Assembly (NCBI RefSeq): GCF_012927275.1
Contig: NZ_JABBGG010000002.1
Location: 434,001 to 498,000 of the forward strand
Direction of reading: 5' to 3'
Length of the DNA stretch: 64,000 bases
Origin: Massilia polaris
GTDB lineage: Bacteria > Pseudomonadota > Gammaproteobacteria > Burkholderiales > Burkholderiaceae_D
Shown here: positions 29,343-37,067 of the stretch, piece by piece
Layout of the letters: every line of letters begins with the position of its first letter
Position numbering within the stretch: the stretch's first letter is position 1
Made by a program: the position numbers and the translations under genes
The notes under the pieces: generated by a model
Seen by the model: the letters and a program-made list of their open reading frames with translations, nothing else
Told to the model about the DNA's origin: nothing
Databases searched by the model: none

Positions 29343-30293
29343 ATGATGAGCAAACAGATAATTCGATCAATAATGTCATTGATGTTGATTGGAGCGCTTT
29401 ACGGTAGCGAGGCGATAGCAGGTCCAATTCTCGGCGCGGACTTGGCGAGTTTTACGGTTCTTGGTGCCGAGACGGTGACCAACGTCCCCACCAGCACCAT
29501 TGGCGGGAACGTGGGAGTATGGTCGAGCGACGGTGCAAATGCGATCACCGGCTTTAACTCATCGCCAGGTGTTGCTGTGTCGGACTCGCAGGTAACAGGG
29601 GGATTGGTACACGCAGGCACTGCGTTGGCACAATCGGCCCAAGGTCAACTCACCACAGCAAGAAACAATCTTTCATCGCTCGGACCGGGCACTATCCTGA
29701 TTAATCCCGACTTGACTGGTTTAATTCTCGCTCCCGGCGTCTACACGGTAGCTACGGGAACGACGAATTTGTCCGGCGTGCTCACTCTCGATGGCGGAGG
29801 CAACGCCAATGCCGCTTGGGTTTTCCAGATGGAAAGCACACTGATTACGTCCCCCAACTCGGTCGTGAACATGATCAACACCGGTGACGGGGCAGGTTTG
29901 TTCTGGAATGTCGCAAGTTCGGCGACCATCGATACAAATACCACGTTTCTGGGGAATATTCTTGCCCTTACCAGCATCAGCATGAACACCACCGCGACAG
30001 ATAGATGCGGTCGGGCATTAGCAGATACCGGTGCTGTGACGCTTCAACAAAACACGCTTTCTCGCTATTGCACAGGCAATATTGCTGGCAGCGATGGTCT
30101 AGGCGGGGGCTTGGACGTGACAACGACCCCAGAGGGAACAGTGGTGACTTTCCTCCCGTTCGAACCGGCTGCTGTACCCGAGCCCACAACGCTAGCGCTT
30201 CTGGGCTTCGGACTCGTTGGCCTGGGCTTGAGTTGTCGCCGTCGGATACAAGATAAGCAATCCGGCAAACGGCTGGCGTTTAATCTGTCGTAA
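29343..30293 (+). CDS. Ice-binding-like (DUF3494) protein with PEP-CTERM anchor
   Basis: A 316-residue secreted protein. Start ATG 29343 (or the ATG three bases later) gives a signal peptide (MMSKQIIRSIMSLMLIGALY). The body is DUF3494-type: AASFAVLGA-like start LGADLASFTVLGAETVTN, PGVYTVATGTTNLSGVLTLDG, AAWVFQMESTL, VFWNV-like segment GAGLFWNVASSATI, and SISMNTTATDRCGRALA. The C-terminus is a PEP-CTERM sorting signal: VPEPTTLALLGFGLVGLGL followed by an Arg-rich tail. DUF3494 proteins form a beta-helix that binds ice in some species, but many have adhesive or unknown roles, so the ice-binding name is only a family label. Surface anchoring would need an exosortase, not found here. Confidence 0.85.
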   Translation: MMSKQIIRSIMSLMLIGALYGSEAIAGPILGADLASFTVLGAETVTNVPTSTIGGNVGVWSSDGANAITGFNSSPGVAVSDSQVTGGLVHAGTALAQSAQGQLTTARNNLSSLGPGTILINPDLTGLILAPGVYTVATGTTNLSGVLTLDGGGNANAAWVFQMESTLITSPNSVVNMINTGDGAGLFWNVASSATIDTNTTFLGNILALTSISMNTTATDRCGRALADTGAVTLQQNTLSRYCTGNIAGSDGLGGGLDVTTTPEGTVVTFLPFEPAAVPEPTTLALLGFGLVGLGLSCRRRIQDKQSGKRLAFNLS

Positions 30294-30428
30294 GATAAAT
30301 GACAATTGCCAGATACTTACTACGGGGGCGCTTCGCAAATTGAAGCATTCAGCTGCCCTTTCGCTCTACGGGCATTACGGAATCTCTATAGCGGGAACTT
30401 CTATTGAACAACGGCAACCAATACTATT

Positions 30429-30460
30429 AATTCGTTGGTCGCAGGTTCGAATCCGCACAT
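30429..30460 (+). pseudogene. tRNA 3' fragment, tRNA-Asn-like
   Basis: The bases from TATTAATTCG through GGTCGCAGGTTCGAATCC resemble the anticodon-to-T-arm part of a tRNA-Asn (which reads GTTAATC, GGTCGCAGGTTCGA). No matching 5' half or acceptor stem is present. A terminator follows 28 bases downstream. Confidence 0.5.
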
Positions 30461-30487
30461 GCCCATGGGTGCAGTAGTAATAAATAG

Positions 30488-30518
30488 AAAAGGGTTACGA
30501 GAAATCGTAACCCTTTTT
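30488..30518 (+). terminator. Strong intrinsic terminator
   Basis: A 13-bp perfect stem AAAAGGGTTACGA/TCGTAACCCTTTT with GAAA loop ends in a T-rich tract. It probably once ended the decayed tRNA transcript. Confidence 0.85.
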
Positions 30519-30584
30519 ATTTTTTCTTATTTTAGCGCTTGTGTATTTCTCGTCATTGCCTGCAGAGGGCGTGACTTCAAGGAC

Positions 30585-30732
30585 GAGGCGTGCATTAAAG
30601 AGAGTCCACGGCTGGATCGAGCCTTGAAGGCAGGCCGAAGGAAAGCTTGCGATGGATTGAAGGTTACGAGCGGCTGGCCGAGCTGGCACCGAACCTGGCC
30701 GCTGTCGCCGTTGGTGTCGAATATGCCGACTG
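30585..30732 (+). pseudogene. IS4-type transposase fragment
   Basis: In one frame (30649-30732) the translation is RWIEGYERLAELAPNL then AAVAVGVEYAD and stop. This resembles the RWIEGYERVAELA segment before the catalytic DREAD region of IS4/Tn5-type transposases. A KES-like stretch upstream lies in another frame. It is a decayed scrap with no ends visible. Confidence 0.55.
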
Positions 30733-30924
30733 ATTTGGATCGCGAATTGGACCGCAGGGGACACCGGTTCTGCCGCTACGCCGAGGCTGCAATTCCTTCC
30801 GCTTTCCCGCTTCCGCATTTGCCGTGATCCGGCATTCCCCGCAGTTATGGCGGCATCGAATAATTTCATTAGCGGACATAAATAGCCGGGCGTAATCTTC
30901 ATTAGCAAAATTGCAAAGGCACAT

Positions 30925-31131
30925 ATGCAGAGACCATATGCTTTTCAGTGCAGCGCGGAGGCCACCGTGTCCGTTCCAGTCGTCGACGCGCGCTGCGAGA
31001 AGGACAAAATCATGGTCTGCAAGACGACGGGAAGCAGCACCAATCCGAGCAAGCAGCTGTGCGTGTCGGCGAATTCAATACCAGCACACCTGCGGTCCGG
31101 CGCAACCCTCGGCGCCTGCGATCATCTGTAA
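30925..31131 (+). CDS. Small cysteine-containing hypothetical protein (possibly 5'-truncated)
   Basis: A 68-residue frame from ATG 30925. The C-terminal half (VCKTTGSSTNPSKQLCVSAN, then SIPAHLRSGATLGAC) resembles a short motif, V-C-H-x..-I-x-V-S-x-x-A-x-x-A-H-L-x-H-G-D-x-x-G-x-C, seen at the ends of secreted proteins in many bacteria. The N-terminal half has no signal peptide, which is unexpected for that motif. Together with the neighbouring transposase scrap, this suggests the remains of a longer gene, or a small gene of its own. Function unknown. Confidence 0.5.
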   Translation: MQRPYAFQCSAEATVSVPVVDARCEKDKIMVCKTTGSSTNPSKQLCVSANSIPAHLRSGATLGACDHL

Positions 31132-31212
31132 GATTTATCGACAGGTGTGGCACGAAGGACCGCAGTCAGCGGTATCATGGCAATACGACCACATGGAAAA
31201 AGCGTTCGCGAC

Positions 31213-32031
31213 ATGCTAAAGAGCCCCCTGACGTTCCGTCTCCTGATCGATCCGCTTCCTGTCCCTGATCCGCTGACCTTCGTGTTCAATGGCGGACAGC
31301 TGCTGATACATGAGGCCAGCCTGGCGCTGCCATCCATGTCCGTGGCTGCCGCGGCCGGCGCCGATGAGCGCAGCATCCAGCCGGTGGGCATGTTGGGTAG
31401 CCGCTATTGCCACGCTGCATGGATAGAAGGCGATCCGGCCGCCCCCGAAGGTTACGTGTGGCGTGGCCTGCGCTCGCTGTTCGGCGCGGTGGATGAAGAC
31501 CTGCTGGCCGTGGCCGGCCGGGCGTCGCAAATTGCCGAATGGGCGCGTACGCACCGCTTTTGCGGCGCTTGCGGGTCGCCGATGGAACGGGTGCGCGGCG
31601 AGCGCTGCTTCAAGTGCACCAGCTGCGCGATGACCGCCTATCCACGCATCTCGCCGGCAATGATGGTGTTGATCCGCAAGGGGGATTCCTACCTGATGGC
31701 GATGCACGTCGCCTCGCCCAGCAAGCGCTTCACGCCGCTGGCCGGTTTCCTCGAAGCGGGGGAGTCGATAGAGGACGCGGTGCACCGCGAGGTGTTCGAA
31801 GAGGTCGGCCTGCGCGTGCACAACCTGAAGTATTTCTCGAGCCAGTCATGGCCGTTCCCGCACTCGCTGATGATCGCTTTTACCGCCGATTATCTCGATG
31901 GGGAAATCCGCATCGACGCCGGCGAGCTGTCCGAGGCACGCTGGTTCGGGCCGGATGACGAATGGCCCGAACGCGTGCCGCACATCTCGATTTCAAGCGT
32001 TCTGGTCGACGCCCACCGGCCGCGCAGCTGA
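31213..32031 (+). CDS. nudC: NAD(+) diphosphatase / Nudix RNA-decapping enzyme
   Basis: A 272-residue protein from ATG 31213; alternative starts at 31147 (GTG) and 31177 would add residues unlike NudC. A four-Cys zinc ribbon lies at C117, C120, C135 and C138 (FCGACGSP, CFKCTSC). The Nudix box runs G178 to L200 (GFLEAGESIED then REVFEEVGL). The NudC-specific SQPWPFPxS motif appears as SQSWPFPHS (210-218). The enzyme hydrolyses NADH or NAD+ and removes NAD caps from RNA. Its last 39 bases overlap the convergent membrane-protein gene. Confidence 0.93.
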   Translation: MLKSPLTFRLLIDPLPVPDPLTFVFNGGQLLIHEASLALPSMSVAAAAGADERSIQPVGMLGSRYCHAAWIEGDPAAPEGYVWRGLRSLFGAVDEDLLAVAGRASQIAEWARTHRFCGACGSPMERVRGERCFKCTSCAMTAYPRISPAMMVLIRKGDSYLMAMHVASPSKRFTPLAGFLEAGESIEDAVHREVFEEVGLRVHNLKYFSSQSWPFPHSLMIAFTADYLDGEIRIDAGELSEARWFGPDDEWPERVPHISISSVLVDAHRPRS

Positions 32032-32865
32032 CCGCTTCTCCTTGCTTTGCTGGGCGGGTTTTTCGCCGGTGCCGCGGATCTGGACGGTGCGTTGCAGCAA
32101 GTCGAACCAGAACGGCGCGCCGAACAGCGCCGTCGAGGCCGTCAGCAGCCAGCCCGCCACCTGCATCGCGAAGGCGCTGTCGACCGTGGCCGGGAAGCTT
32201 TGCCAGCCGATCGGCAGGGTCGTCAGTGCTTTCACCCCGCCCTTGTCCAGGGCCTCGACCGTGAGCTGCGCGGCAAGCGCCGGCTGCTGCCACAGGGTAC
32301 GGAACAGGTGGATGCTGTCGATGTTGAAGAGGATCGCCAGCAGCAGCGACAGCGCCAGGCTGACCATCAGCGACTTGCGCTTGTAGGCGCCCGACACGCG
32401 CTCCATCGCGCTGTCGAACCAGCCCGCGATGCCGGCCTGCAGCCGAGCCAGGTCGCCGTTGGCTTGCTGGTAAATGCTGTGCAGCGCGCGCCGCACCTGC
32501 TCGTCGCCGATCGCATCGATGTCGCGGCCGAGCTGGACCCAGTCGCCGGGAAGGCTCTGGATGGTGTCGAGCATGGCGATGGCGAACAGCTTCGGTTCTA
32601 TATAAGATGGCTTGAACTTCAGCGCGCGCTCGTCGGCGGCGGTGCCGTCGTCGTGCGGGTTGACCAGCGCGTGGCTGTACAGCGCGCGCGCCAGCGCGCT
32701 GTAGTTGGGATCGTTGAGCATGGTCTTGACGCCCTCCAGCAGGGTGCGCGCGCGCAGCCGCAGCAGCGAGGCGATCGCCTCTTGCACGGTGCTGACGATC
32801 AGCGCCACCGCGGCGTAGCAGAACGTGAGGCCGATTGCCACTTCCAGTACAGTGCTTCCAAACAT
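31993..32865 (-). CDS. Conserved hypothetical inner-membrane protein, 290 aa
   Basis: The product has an N-terminal membrane segment (LEVAIGLTFCYAAVALIVST), a second one near residues 168-186 (LMVSLALSLLLAILFNI), and a third near 238-255 (VAGWLLTASTALFGAPFWF). Between the first two is a soluble region with an IGDEQVRRALHSIYQQA segment. The motif FDSAMERVSGAYKRKS before the second membrane segment looks conserved from memory of similar proteins, but no function is known. It overlaps the end of nudC and is divergent from folE. Confidence 0.75.
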   Translation of the reverse strand: MFGSTVLEVAIGLTFCYAAVALIVSTVQEAIASLLRLRARTLLEGVKTMLNDPNYSALARALYSHALVNPHDDGTAADERALKFKPSYIEPKLFAIAMLDTIQSLPGDWVQLGRDIDAIGDEQVRRALHSIYQQANGDLARLQAGIAGWFDSAMERVSGAYKRKSLMVSLALSLLLAILFNIDSIHLFRTLWQQPALAAQLTVEALDKGGVKALTTLPIGWQSFPATVDSAFAMQVAGWLLTASTALFGAPFWFDLLQRTVQIRGTGEKPAQQSKEKRSAARPVGVDQNA

Positions 32866-33020
32866 GGCATTCTCCCGAGAGGACGGACATGCCGCTTACG
32901 CTAGCGCGGACCCGCTCTGGATGAGTCCGGTTAGCGCAAGAAAGGGCAGTTTCCCTGCAGGTAAGGCCCCGGCATTTTCTATATACTGTCGGCAATCGAA
33001 ATATTTAGGGTTAAGAATAT

Positions 33021-33587
33021 ATGTCCAACGAAGCCTTCTCCGAACAAGACTGGCGCCGCCTGCTGTCCAGCCTGGGTGAAGACCCCGACCGTCCGGGCCT
33101 GGTGGAAACGCCGCACCGCGTCGCCAAGGCGTGGAAGCACTGGACTTCGGGCTACGGCCAGGAGCCGGTCGAGCTGCTGAAGGCATTCGAGGACGGCGCC
33201 GAGCAGTACAACGAGTTGATCGTGGTGCGCGGCATCCCGGTGTACAGCCATTGCGAGCATCACCTGGCGCCATTCTTCGGCAAGGCGACGGTCGGCTACC
33301 TGCCGAACGGTAAGATCGTCGGCCTGTCCAAGCTGACCCGCCTGGTCGACTGCTTCGCCAAGCGCCTGCAGGTGCAGGAACGGATGACGATCCAGATCGC
33401 CAACGCGCTGATGGAAGTGCTGGAACCGAAGGCGGTCGGCGTGGTCATCAAGTGCCGCCACCTGTGCATGGAAAGCCGCGGCATCCGCACGCCGGGCGAG
33501 GAAACCATCACCTCCGCCATGCTCGGCGAACTCCAGCCGAACCTCGCGCTGCGCACGGAATTCCTCGCGCTGGCGCGGGAATCCTGA
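33021..33587 (+). CDS. folE: GTP cyclohydrolase I
   Basis: A 188-residue FolE. Zinc and active-site motifs are visible: VYSHCEHHLAPFFGKATVGY, then SKLTRLVDCFAKRLQVQE, and IKCRHLCMESRGI with the second zinc Cys. The enzyme converts GTP to dihydroneopterin triphosphate, the first step of folate and tetrahydrobiopterin synthesis. A TATACT-like -10 lies near 32982. Its stop is 5 bases before the ATG of a thioredoxin-fold gene, suggesting a two-gene operon. Confidence 0.96.
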   Translation: MSNEAFSEQDWRRLLSSLGEDPDRPGLVETPHRVAKAWKHWTSGYGQEPVELLKAFEDGAEQYNELIVVRGIPVYSHCEHHLAPFFGKATVGYLPNGKIVGLSKLTRLVDCFAKRLQVQERMTIQIANALMEVLEPKAVGVVIKCRHLCMESRGIRTPGEETITSAMLGELQPNLALRTEFLALARES

Positions 33588-33592
33588 GCCCG

Positions 33593-34960
33593 ATGGACGG
33601 ATTCGACTGGTTCAGCGGGGAACCTGCGGCCGCATTCGCCCACGCGCACGCATCGGGACGCGCGCTGTTCCTGTACTGGGGCGCGAGCTGGTGCCCGCCC
33701 TGCAACCGGATCAAGGCCGACACCTTCGCCCGCCCCGATTTCGCCGAACTCGCCCAGTCGTTTGTCGCGCTGCATATCGATGGCGACGCTCCCGGCGCCC
33801 AGCAGCTTGCCGCGCACTACAAGCTGCGCAGCTATCCGACCCTGGTCGTGTTCCGCGCCGACGGCACCGAGGTAACCCGCCTGCCGTGCGAGCTGGCCGG
33901 CGGCCGCTTTGTCAAAACCCTCGCACTCGCCTTGCACGCGACATACACCGTGGCGCAATCGCTGAGCGCGGCGCTGTCGCGCGAACGGACCTTGTCGGAC
34001 GACGAGTGGCGCATGCTCAGTTTTTACTCGTGGGACACCGACGAACACCAGGTCCTGAAGAACCTCGATTTCGCCGCCGCGCTGGCCAGCATGACGCGCG
34101 CCTGCACCCTCGACGACGCTGGCCTGCGGCTCGAATGGCATGCGGTGCACGCGGCCGCGATGGGCGGCAAGGCCGGCATCGACCAGCGCAGCGTGATCGC
34201 ACGCATCTGCGCCGCGCTCGCCGACCCGAAAACGGTGTGCGCGCAGATGGACCTGGTGATCACCTACGCGGTCGACTTGATCCGCTTCCTCACCGAACCG
34301 GGCTCGGATGCCCGCGCGGCGTTCGCCCAGGCCTGGGCCGCCGCGCTTGAAACGCTGATATCCGATCCCACGCTCAGCCTGGCCGACCAGTTGTCGGCCC
34401 TGCGCGTGCGCGTGCGGCTGGCACGCCTTGGCGCCCCGCTCGAGCACATGGCGGACCTGGTGCGCGCCCGCGTGGCGGCATCGGTTGCCGAAGTCAGCGA
34501 ACCGGCACTGCGCCACACGGTGCTCAACACCGCTGCCGGGATCCTGGCCGACGCCAGCCTGCCTGAGGAGGCCGAAGCGCTGCTCGTGGCGGAACTCGAG
34601 CGATCGCATTCGCCGTTTTACTTCATGCACAACCTCGCGACGATCGCCAAGAAACGCGGCGATCCGGTGCGCGCCATCGACTGGTACGAGCAGGCATGGA
34701 CCAGCGCGCGCGGGACCGCGACGCGGCTGCAATGGGGAACCACATACCTGCAGAGCCTGGTCGACTTCGCGCCGCATGACGCCGGGCGCATTGACCGGCT
34801 ATCTGGGCAAATCGTCGATGAACTGTCCGGAATGGCGGACCCATCGAGCCAGCGCAACGCCACCCAGCTGGTCCGCATCGCCGGCAAGCTCGGCGCGTGG
34901 ACCGGGCGCAGCGAGCGCGCCATTCTTCTGCGCCAGATGGCGTTGACGCTGGCGGCCTGA
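33593..34960 (+). CDS. Thioredoxin-fold protein with helical repeat domain
   Basis: A 455-residue protein from ATG 33593, five bases after folE. The N-terminal about 110 residues are a thioredoxin fold with the redox-active pair C34-P-P-C37 (YWGASWCPPCNRIKADTF) and a cis-Pro loop (LRSYPTLVVF). There is no signal peptide, so it probably acts in the cytoplasm. The remaining 340 residues are Ala- and Leu-rich helical repeats, suggestive of TPR-like units (DPVRAIDWYEQAWTSARG near the end). It could reduce or chaperone a partner protein. Function unknown, but the close coupling to folE is notable. Confidence 0.8.
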   Translation: MDGFDWFSGEPAAAFAHAHASGRALFLYWGASWCPPCNRIKADTFARPDFAELAQSFVALHIDGDAPGAQQLAAHYKLRSYPTLVVFRADGTEVTRLPCELAGGRFVKTLALALHATYTVAQSLSAALSRERTLSDDEWRMLSFYSWDTDEHQVLKNLDFAAALASMTRACTLDDAGLRLEWHAVHAAAMGGKAGIDQRSVIARICAALADPKTVCAQMDLVITYAVDLIRFLTEPGSDARAAFAQAWAAALETLISDPTLSLADQLSALRVRVRLARLGAPLEHMADLVRARVAASVAEVSEPALRHTVLNTAAGILADASLPEEAEALLVAELERSHSPFYFMHNLATIAKKRGDPVRAIDWYEQAWTSARGTATRLQWGTTYLQSLVDFAPHDAGRIDRLSGQIVDELSGMADPSSQRNATQLVRIAGKLGAWTGRSERAILLRQMALTLAA

Positions 34961-34971
34961 CCAGGCGAACC

Positions 34972-34994
34972 GGCCGGCCCGGCCACGTTTTTTT
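34972..34994 (+). terminator. Probable intrinsic terminator after the folE pair
   Basis: A 5-bp GC stem (GGCCG/CGGCC, loop GCC), three bases, then a run of seven T. Confidence 0.55.
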
Positions 34995-35036
34995 GTCTGG
35001 CGCATGCCGACAAGGGAACCTGTTCCTTATTTTTGT

Positions 35037-35054
35037 CTCAAATGATCATTTGAG
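35037..35054. promoter_or_regulatory. Perfect 18-base palindrome before the IS5-type gene
   Basis: CTCAAATGATCATTTGAG lies 9 bases upstream of the ATG of the transposase-like gene. It may be an operator, or part of an element end. Confidence 0.45.
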
Positions 35055-35063
35055 GCGAATGCG

Positions 35064-35393
35064 ATGGCCAGACCCGAATTCGCGAGCGACATCTCGCGTG
35101 AAGAATTCGACGCCGTACGCGGCATGCTGGAAGCGGCGCGCCGCAAGACCCGGCCACGCAAGCACGATCTGTACGACGTCTTCAACGCGATGCTGTATTT
35201 TCTCGACACCGGCGCCGCCTGGCGCAGCCTGCCGAAGGAATTTCCGCCATGGCGGACGGTGCATGAATACTTCACCCAGTGGACGACGGCGCGCGAGGGC
35301 GAGCGATCCCTGCTCGAGCTGGCGCTGGAAAAAGCCGGCCGGCCCAAGGCCATCGCGCGGCTGAAGGAACTGCTGGAACGCCGCGCAGTGTAG
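35064..35393 (+). CDS. IS5-type transposase N-terminal domain (DUF4096), truncated
   Basis: A 109-residue protein of the DUF4096 type found at the N-terminus of IS5-family transposases: MARPEFASDISREEFDAVRG, then LYDVFNAMLYFLDTGAAWRSLPKEFPPWRTVHEYF. The DDE catalytic domain that should follow is missing; the reading frame ends after KELLERRAV. It is therefore either a split transposase whose second half is absent or a domesticated DNA-binding fragment. GAGG precedes the ATG. Confidence 0.75.
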   Translation: MARPEFASDISREEFDAVRGMLEAARRKTRPRKHDLYDVFNAMLYFLDTGAAWRSLPKEFPPWRTVHEYFTQWTTAREGERSLLELALEKAGRPKAIARLKELLERRAV

Positions 35394-35436
35394 TGCGGAT
35401 AAGGCCCCGCCGCATCCGCGTGAGTCGCCACGATCC

Positions 35437-35838
35437 CTAATTCGCCGCGGCCTTCTCAAACACAAACTTATCCTCGCCCATCCTGAACACGCCGATCGGC
35501 GCGCCCAGCGCTTCCGGCGCGGGCGTCGGCAGCATCGTGCAGTTCTGCGTCTCGATCTGCCACGTCCGCGCGCCCGCGCGCAGGCTGTACACATTCTTGC
35601 CCGCCGCGAACAGCTCGACATCCATCTCCGCCACCGGCAACTCACCCAGCGAGAACTGCCGCTGGCAATCCGGCCAGCGCGCCGCGACCACGGTGACGTC
35701 GACCGCATCTTTCCAGAAATAATCCTGCGCCACGCGCACGCTCAGCGTGTGCTCGTTGCCGTCGATATAGTGCGATGCCGAGTCCTTGATGCAGCCCGCC
35801 AGCACCAGCGGCGCCAGTAGTACCCATGTCCTGCGCAT
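35437..35838 (-). CDS. Hypothetical lipoprotein, 133 aa
   Basis: The N-terminus MRRTWVLLAPLVLAGC is a lipoprotein signal peptide with lipobox LAGC (cysteine at residue 16). The rest is a beta-rich soluble domain with three further cysteines outside the lipobox region and no family I recognise. It lies 64 bases after the LpxR-like gene on the same strand, so the two may be co-transcribed. Confidence 0.75.
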   Translation of the reverse strand: MRRTWVLLAPLVLAGCIKDSASHYIDGNEHTLSVRVAQDYFWKDAVDVTVVAARWPDCQRQFSLGELPVAEMDVELFAAGKNVYSLRAGARTWQIETQNCTMLPTPAPEALGAPIGVFRMGEDKFVFEKAAAN

Positions 35839-35902
35839 GTGAGCTTCCCTCGAAATTAGTCCATGCAGTATAAGGCGCGAGTTGCGCCAGCTGCAACAAT
35901 GC

Positions 35903-36982
35903 TCAGAATTCGGTGCCGAGGGTGATAGCGGCCATCCGGTGGCGCGGCACCGGAATCGACGAGCGGAACTCGCGCGAACGACGGGTGATCTTGAACTGGA
36001 CGAACCACGGTCCGTGGCTGGCGGTGCGCGTGTCGGGGAAGTCGAGCCGCATCCCCACCATCAGGTCGATGACGAAATTGCGGCGCTTCACTTTGGGATC
36101 GTGATGGAACAGCCTTCCGTCGAGGAAGATATTGCGTCCCATCAGCCGACTCTCGATCACGCCGAAACCGGTGCACTGCAGCCACCTGAGCATGCAGGCG
36201 GTCGGCCCGAACGCATCCCTGGCCAGCTTGTTGGCGATGCCGGGCGGCGGCGGCGACACGGCGGGAAGGTCCTTGCCGACCACGATCGCCAGGCCGCCGG
36301 CCGCGTAGGTCATGGTATTGCCGGCGGCAAGGCGCCAATAGCCGGCGGTATTGAGCTGCACGTCGCCCGGAAGCTCGACCGACAGCCCTTCCAGCGCGGT
36401 GCGGCGCTCGGCGCTGGCCATCACCGCCAGCGATCCGCCGACCTGGTTATGCCAGCCTTGCGGCGCCGGCCGGTCCAATGTTTTGTGGATCAGCTTCTGC
36501 GCTTCCTCGGCCAGCGCGGCCGGGCCGGTCACGCCGACCTGGGCGCCGAGCGTCGTGAGGGTGCGCTGGTCGGCCGACAGCAGTGCGTAGGCGTGCTCGA
36601 CATACAGCAGCCCCGCCCACGGTCGGTCTTCCGGCTGCGCCGCCGCGATCGTGATATTGCCCGGGGTGTACATCAGCTGGCCGTAATTGGTCTGGCTGGT
36701 GAGCAGGATGCTGTCGTCGCAGTCGAGCCAGGCACAGGCGCGGCGCGCCAGGGTCCTGGCGAACTCGCCGCGCTGGTCGCGTGAGCGCTTGATCGACAGC
36801 TGCACACCGTTGGTATAAAAACGGTCGGTATCGAAGAACGAGTCGTTTTCGTAGGTGCCGAAATGGACGGTTTCCTGTTGCGGGCCGGGAGCTTGCGCGT
36901 GGACCGCGCCGCAGGCAAGGAGCGCGGGCGCAAGCAGCGCCGCGCCCGCGCGAACGCTTTGGTTGAAGGAAAACAGCGACAT
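35903..36982 (-). CDS. LpxR-like outer-membrane lipid A 3'-O-deacylase family protein (DUF2219)
   Basis: A 359-residue protein with a signal peptide (about residues 1-29, ending AVHA). The motif ENDSFFDTDRFYTNGVQLS near the N-terminus is characteristic of LpxR/DUF2219 proteins, followed by beta-strand-rich segments ending in ITLGTEF, the aromatic end of an outer-membrane barrel. LpxR removes the 3'-acyloxyacyl chain of lipid A. Whether this member has that activity cannot be read from the sequence; the catalytic residues were not traced individually. It is followed by the small lipoprotein gene on the same strand. Confidence 0.8.
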   Translation of the reverse strand: MSLFSFNQSVRAGAALLAPALLACGAVHAQAPGPQQETVHFGTYENDSFFDTDRFYTNGVQLSIKRSRDQRGEFARTLARRACAWLDCDDSILLTSQTNYGQLMYTPGNITIAAAQPEDRPWAGLLYVEHAYALLSADQRTLTTLGAQVGVTGPAALAEEAQKLIHKTLDRPAPQGWHNQVGGSLAVMASAERRTALEGLSVELPGDVQLNTAGYWRLAAGNTMTYAAGGLAIVVGKDLPAVSPPPPGIANKLARDAFGPTACMLRWLQCTGFGVIESRLMGRNIFLDGRLFHHDPKVKRRNFVIDLMVGMRLDFPDTRTASHGPWFVQFKITRRSREFRSSIPVPRHRMAAITLGTEF

Positions 36983-37067
36983 GGCGGCCCGCCTTTCCGA
37001 TCGTGACTACTGATCAGTCCGATTGTAGGCGCGCAACTTGCCCCGGCTTTGCCGTGGCTCATACTCC

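Larger units (their letters stand above)
30294..30924. other. Gene-free stretch holding a tRNA scrap, a terminator and a transposase scrap
   Basis: About 630 bases without an intact gene. It contains a tRNA-Asn-like 3' fragment (30429-30460), a perfect hairpin terminator (30488-30518) and an IS4-type transposase remnant (about 30585-30732). It looks like an old insertion hot spot. Confidence 0.6.

Noticed and set aside
30495-30908. 137-residue minus-strand frame
   Set aside because: It runs through a perfect terminator hairpin and the transposase scrap and has no motif.
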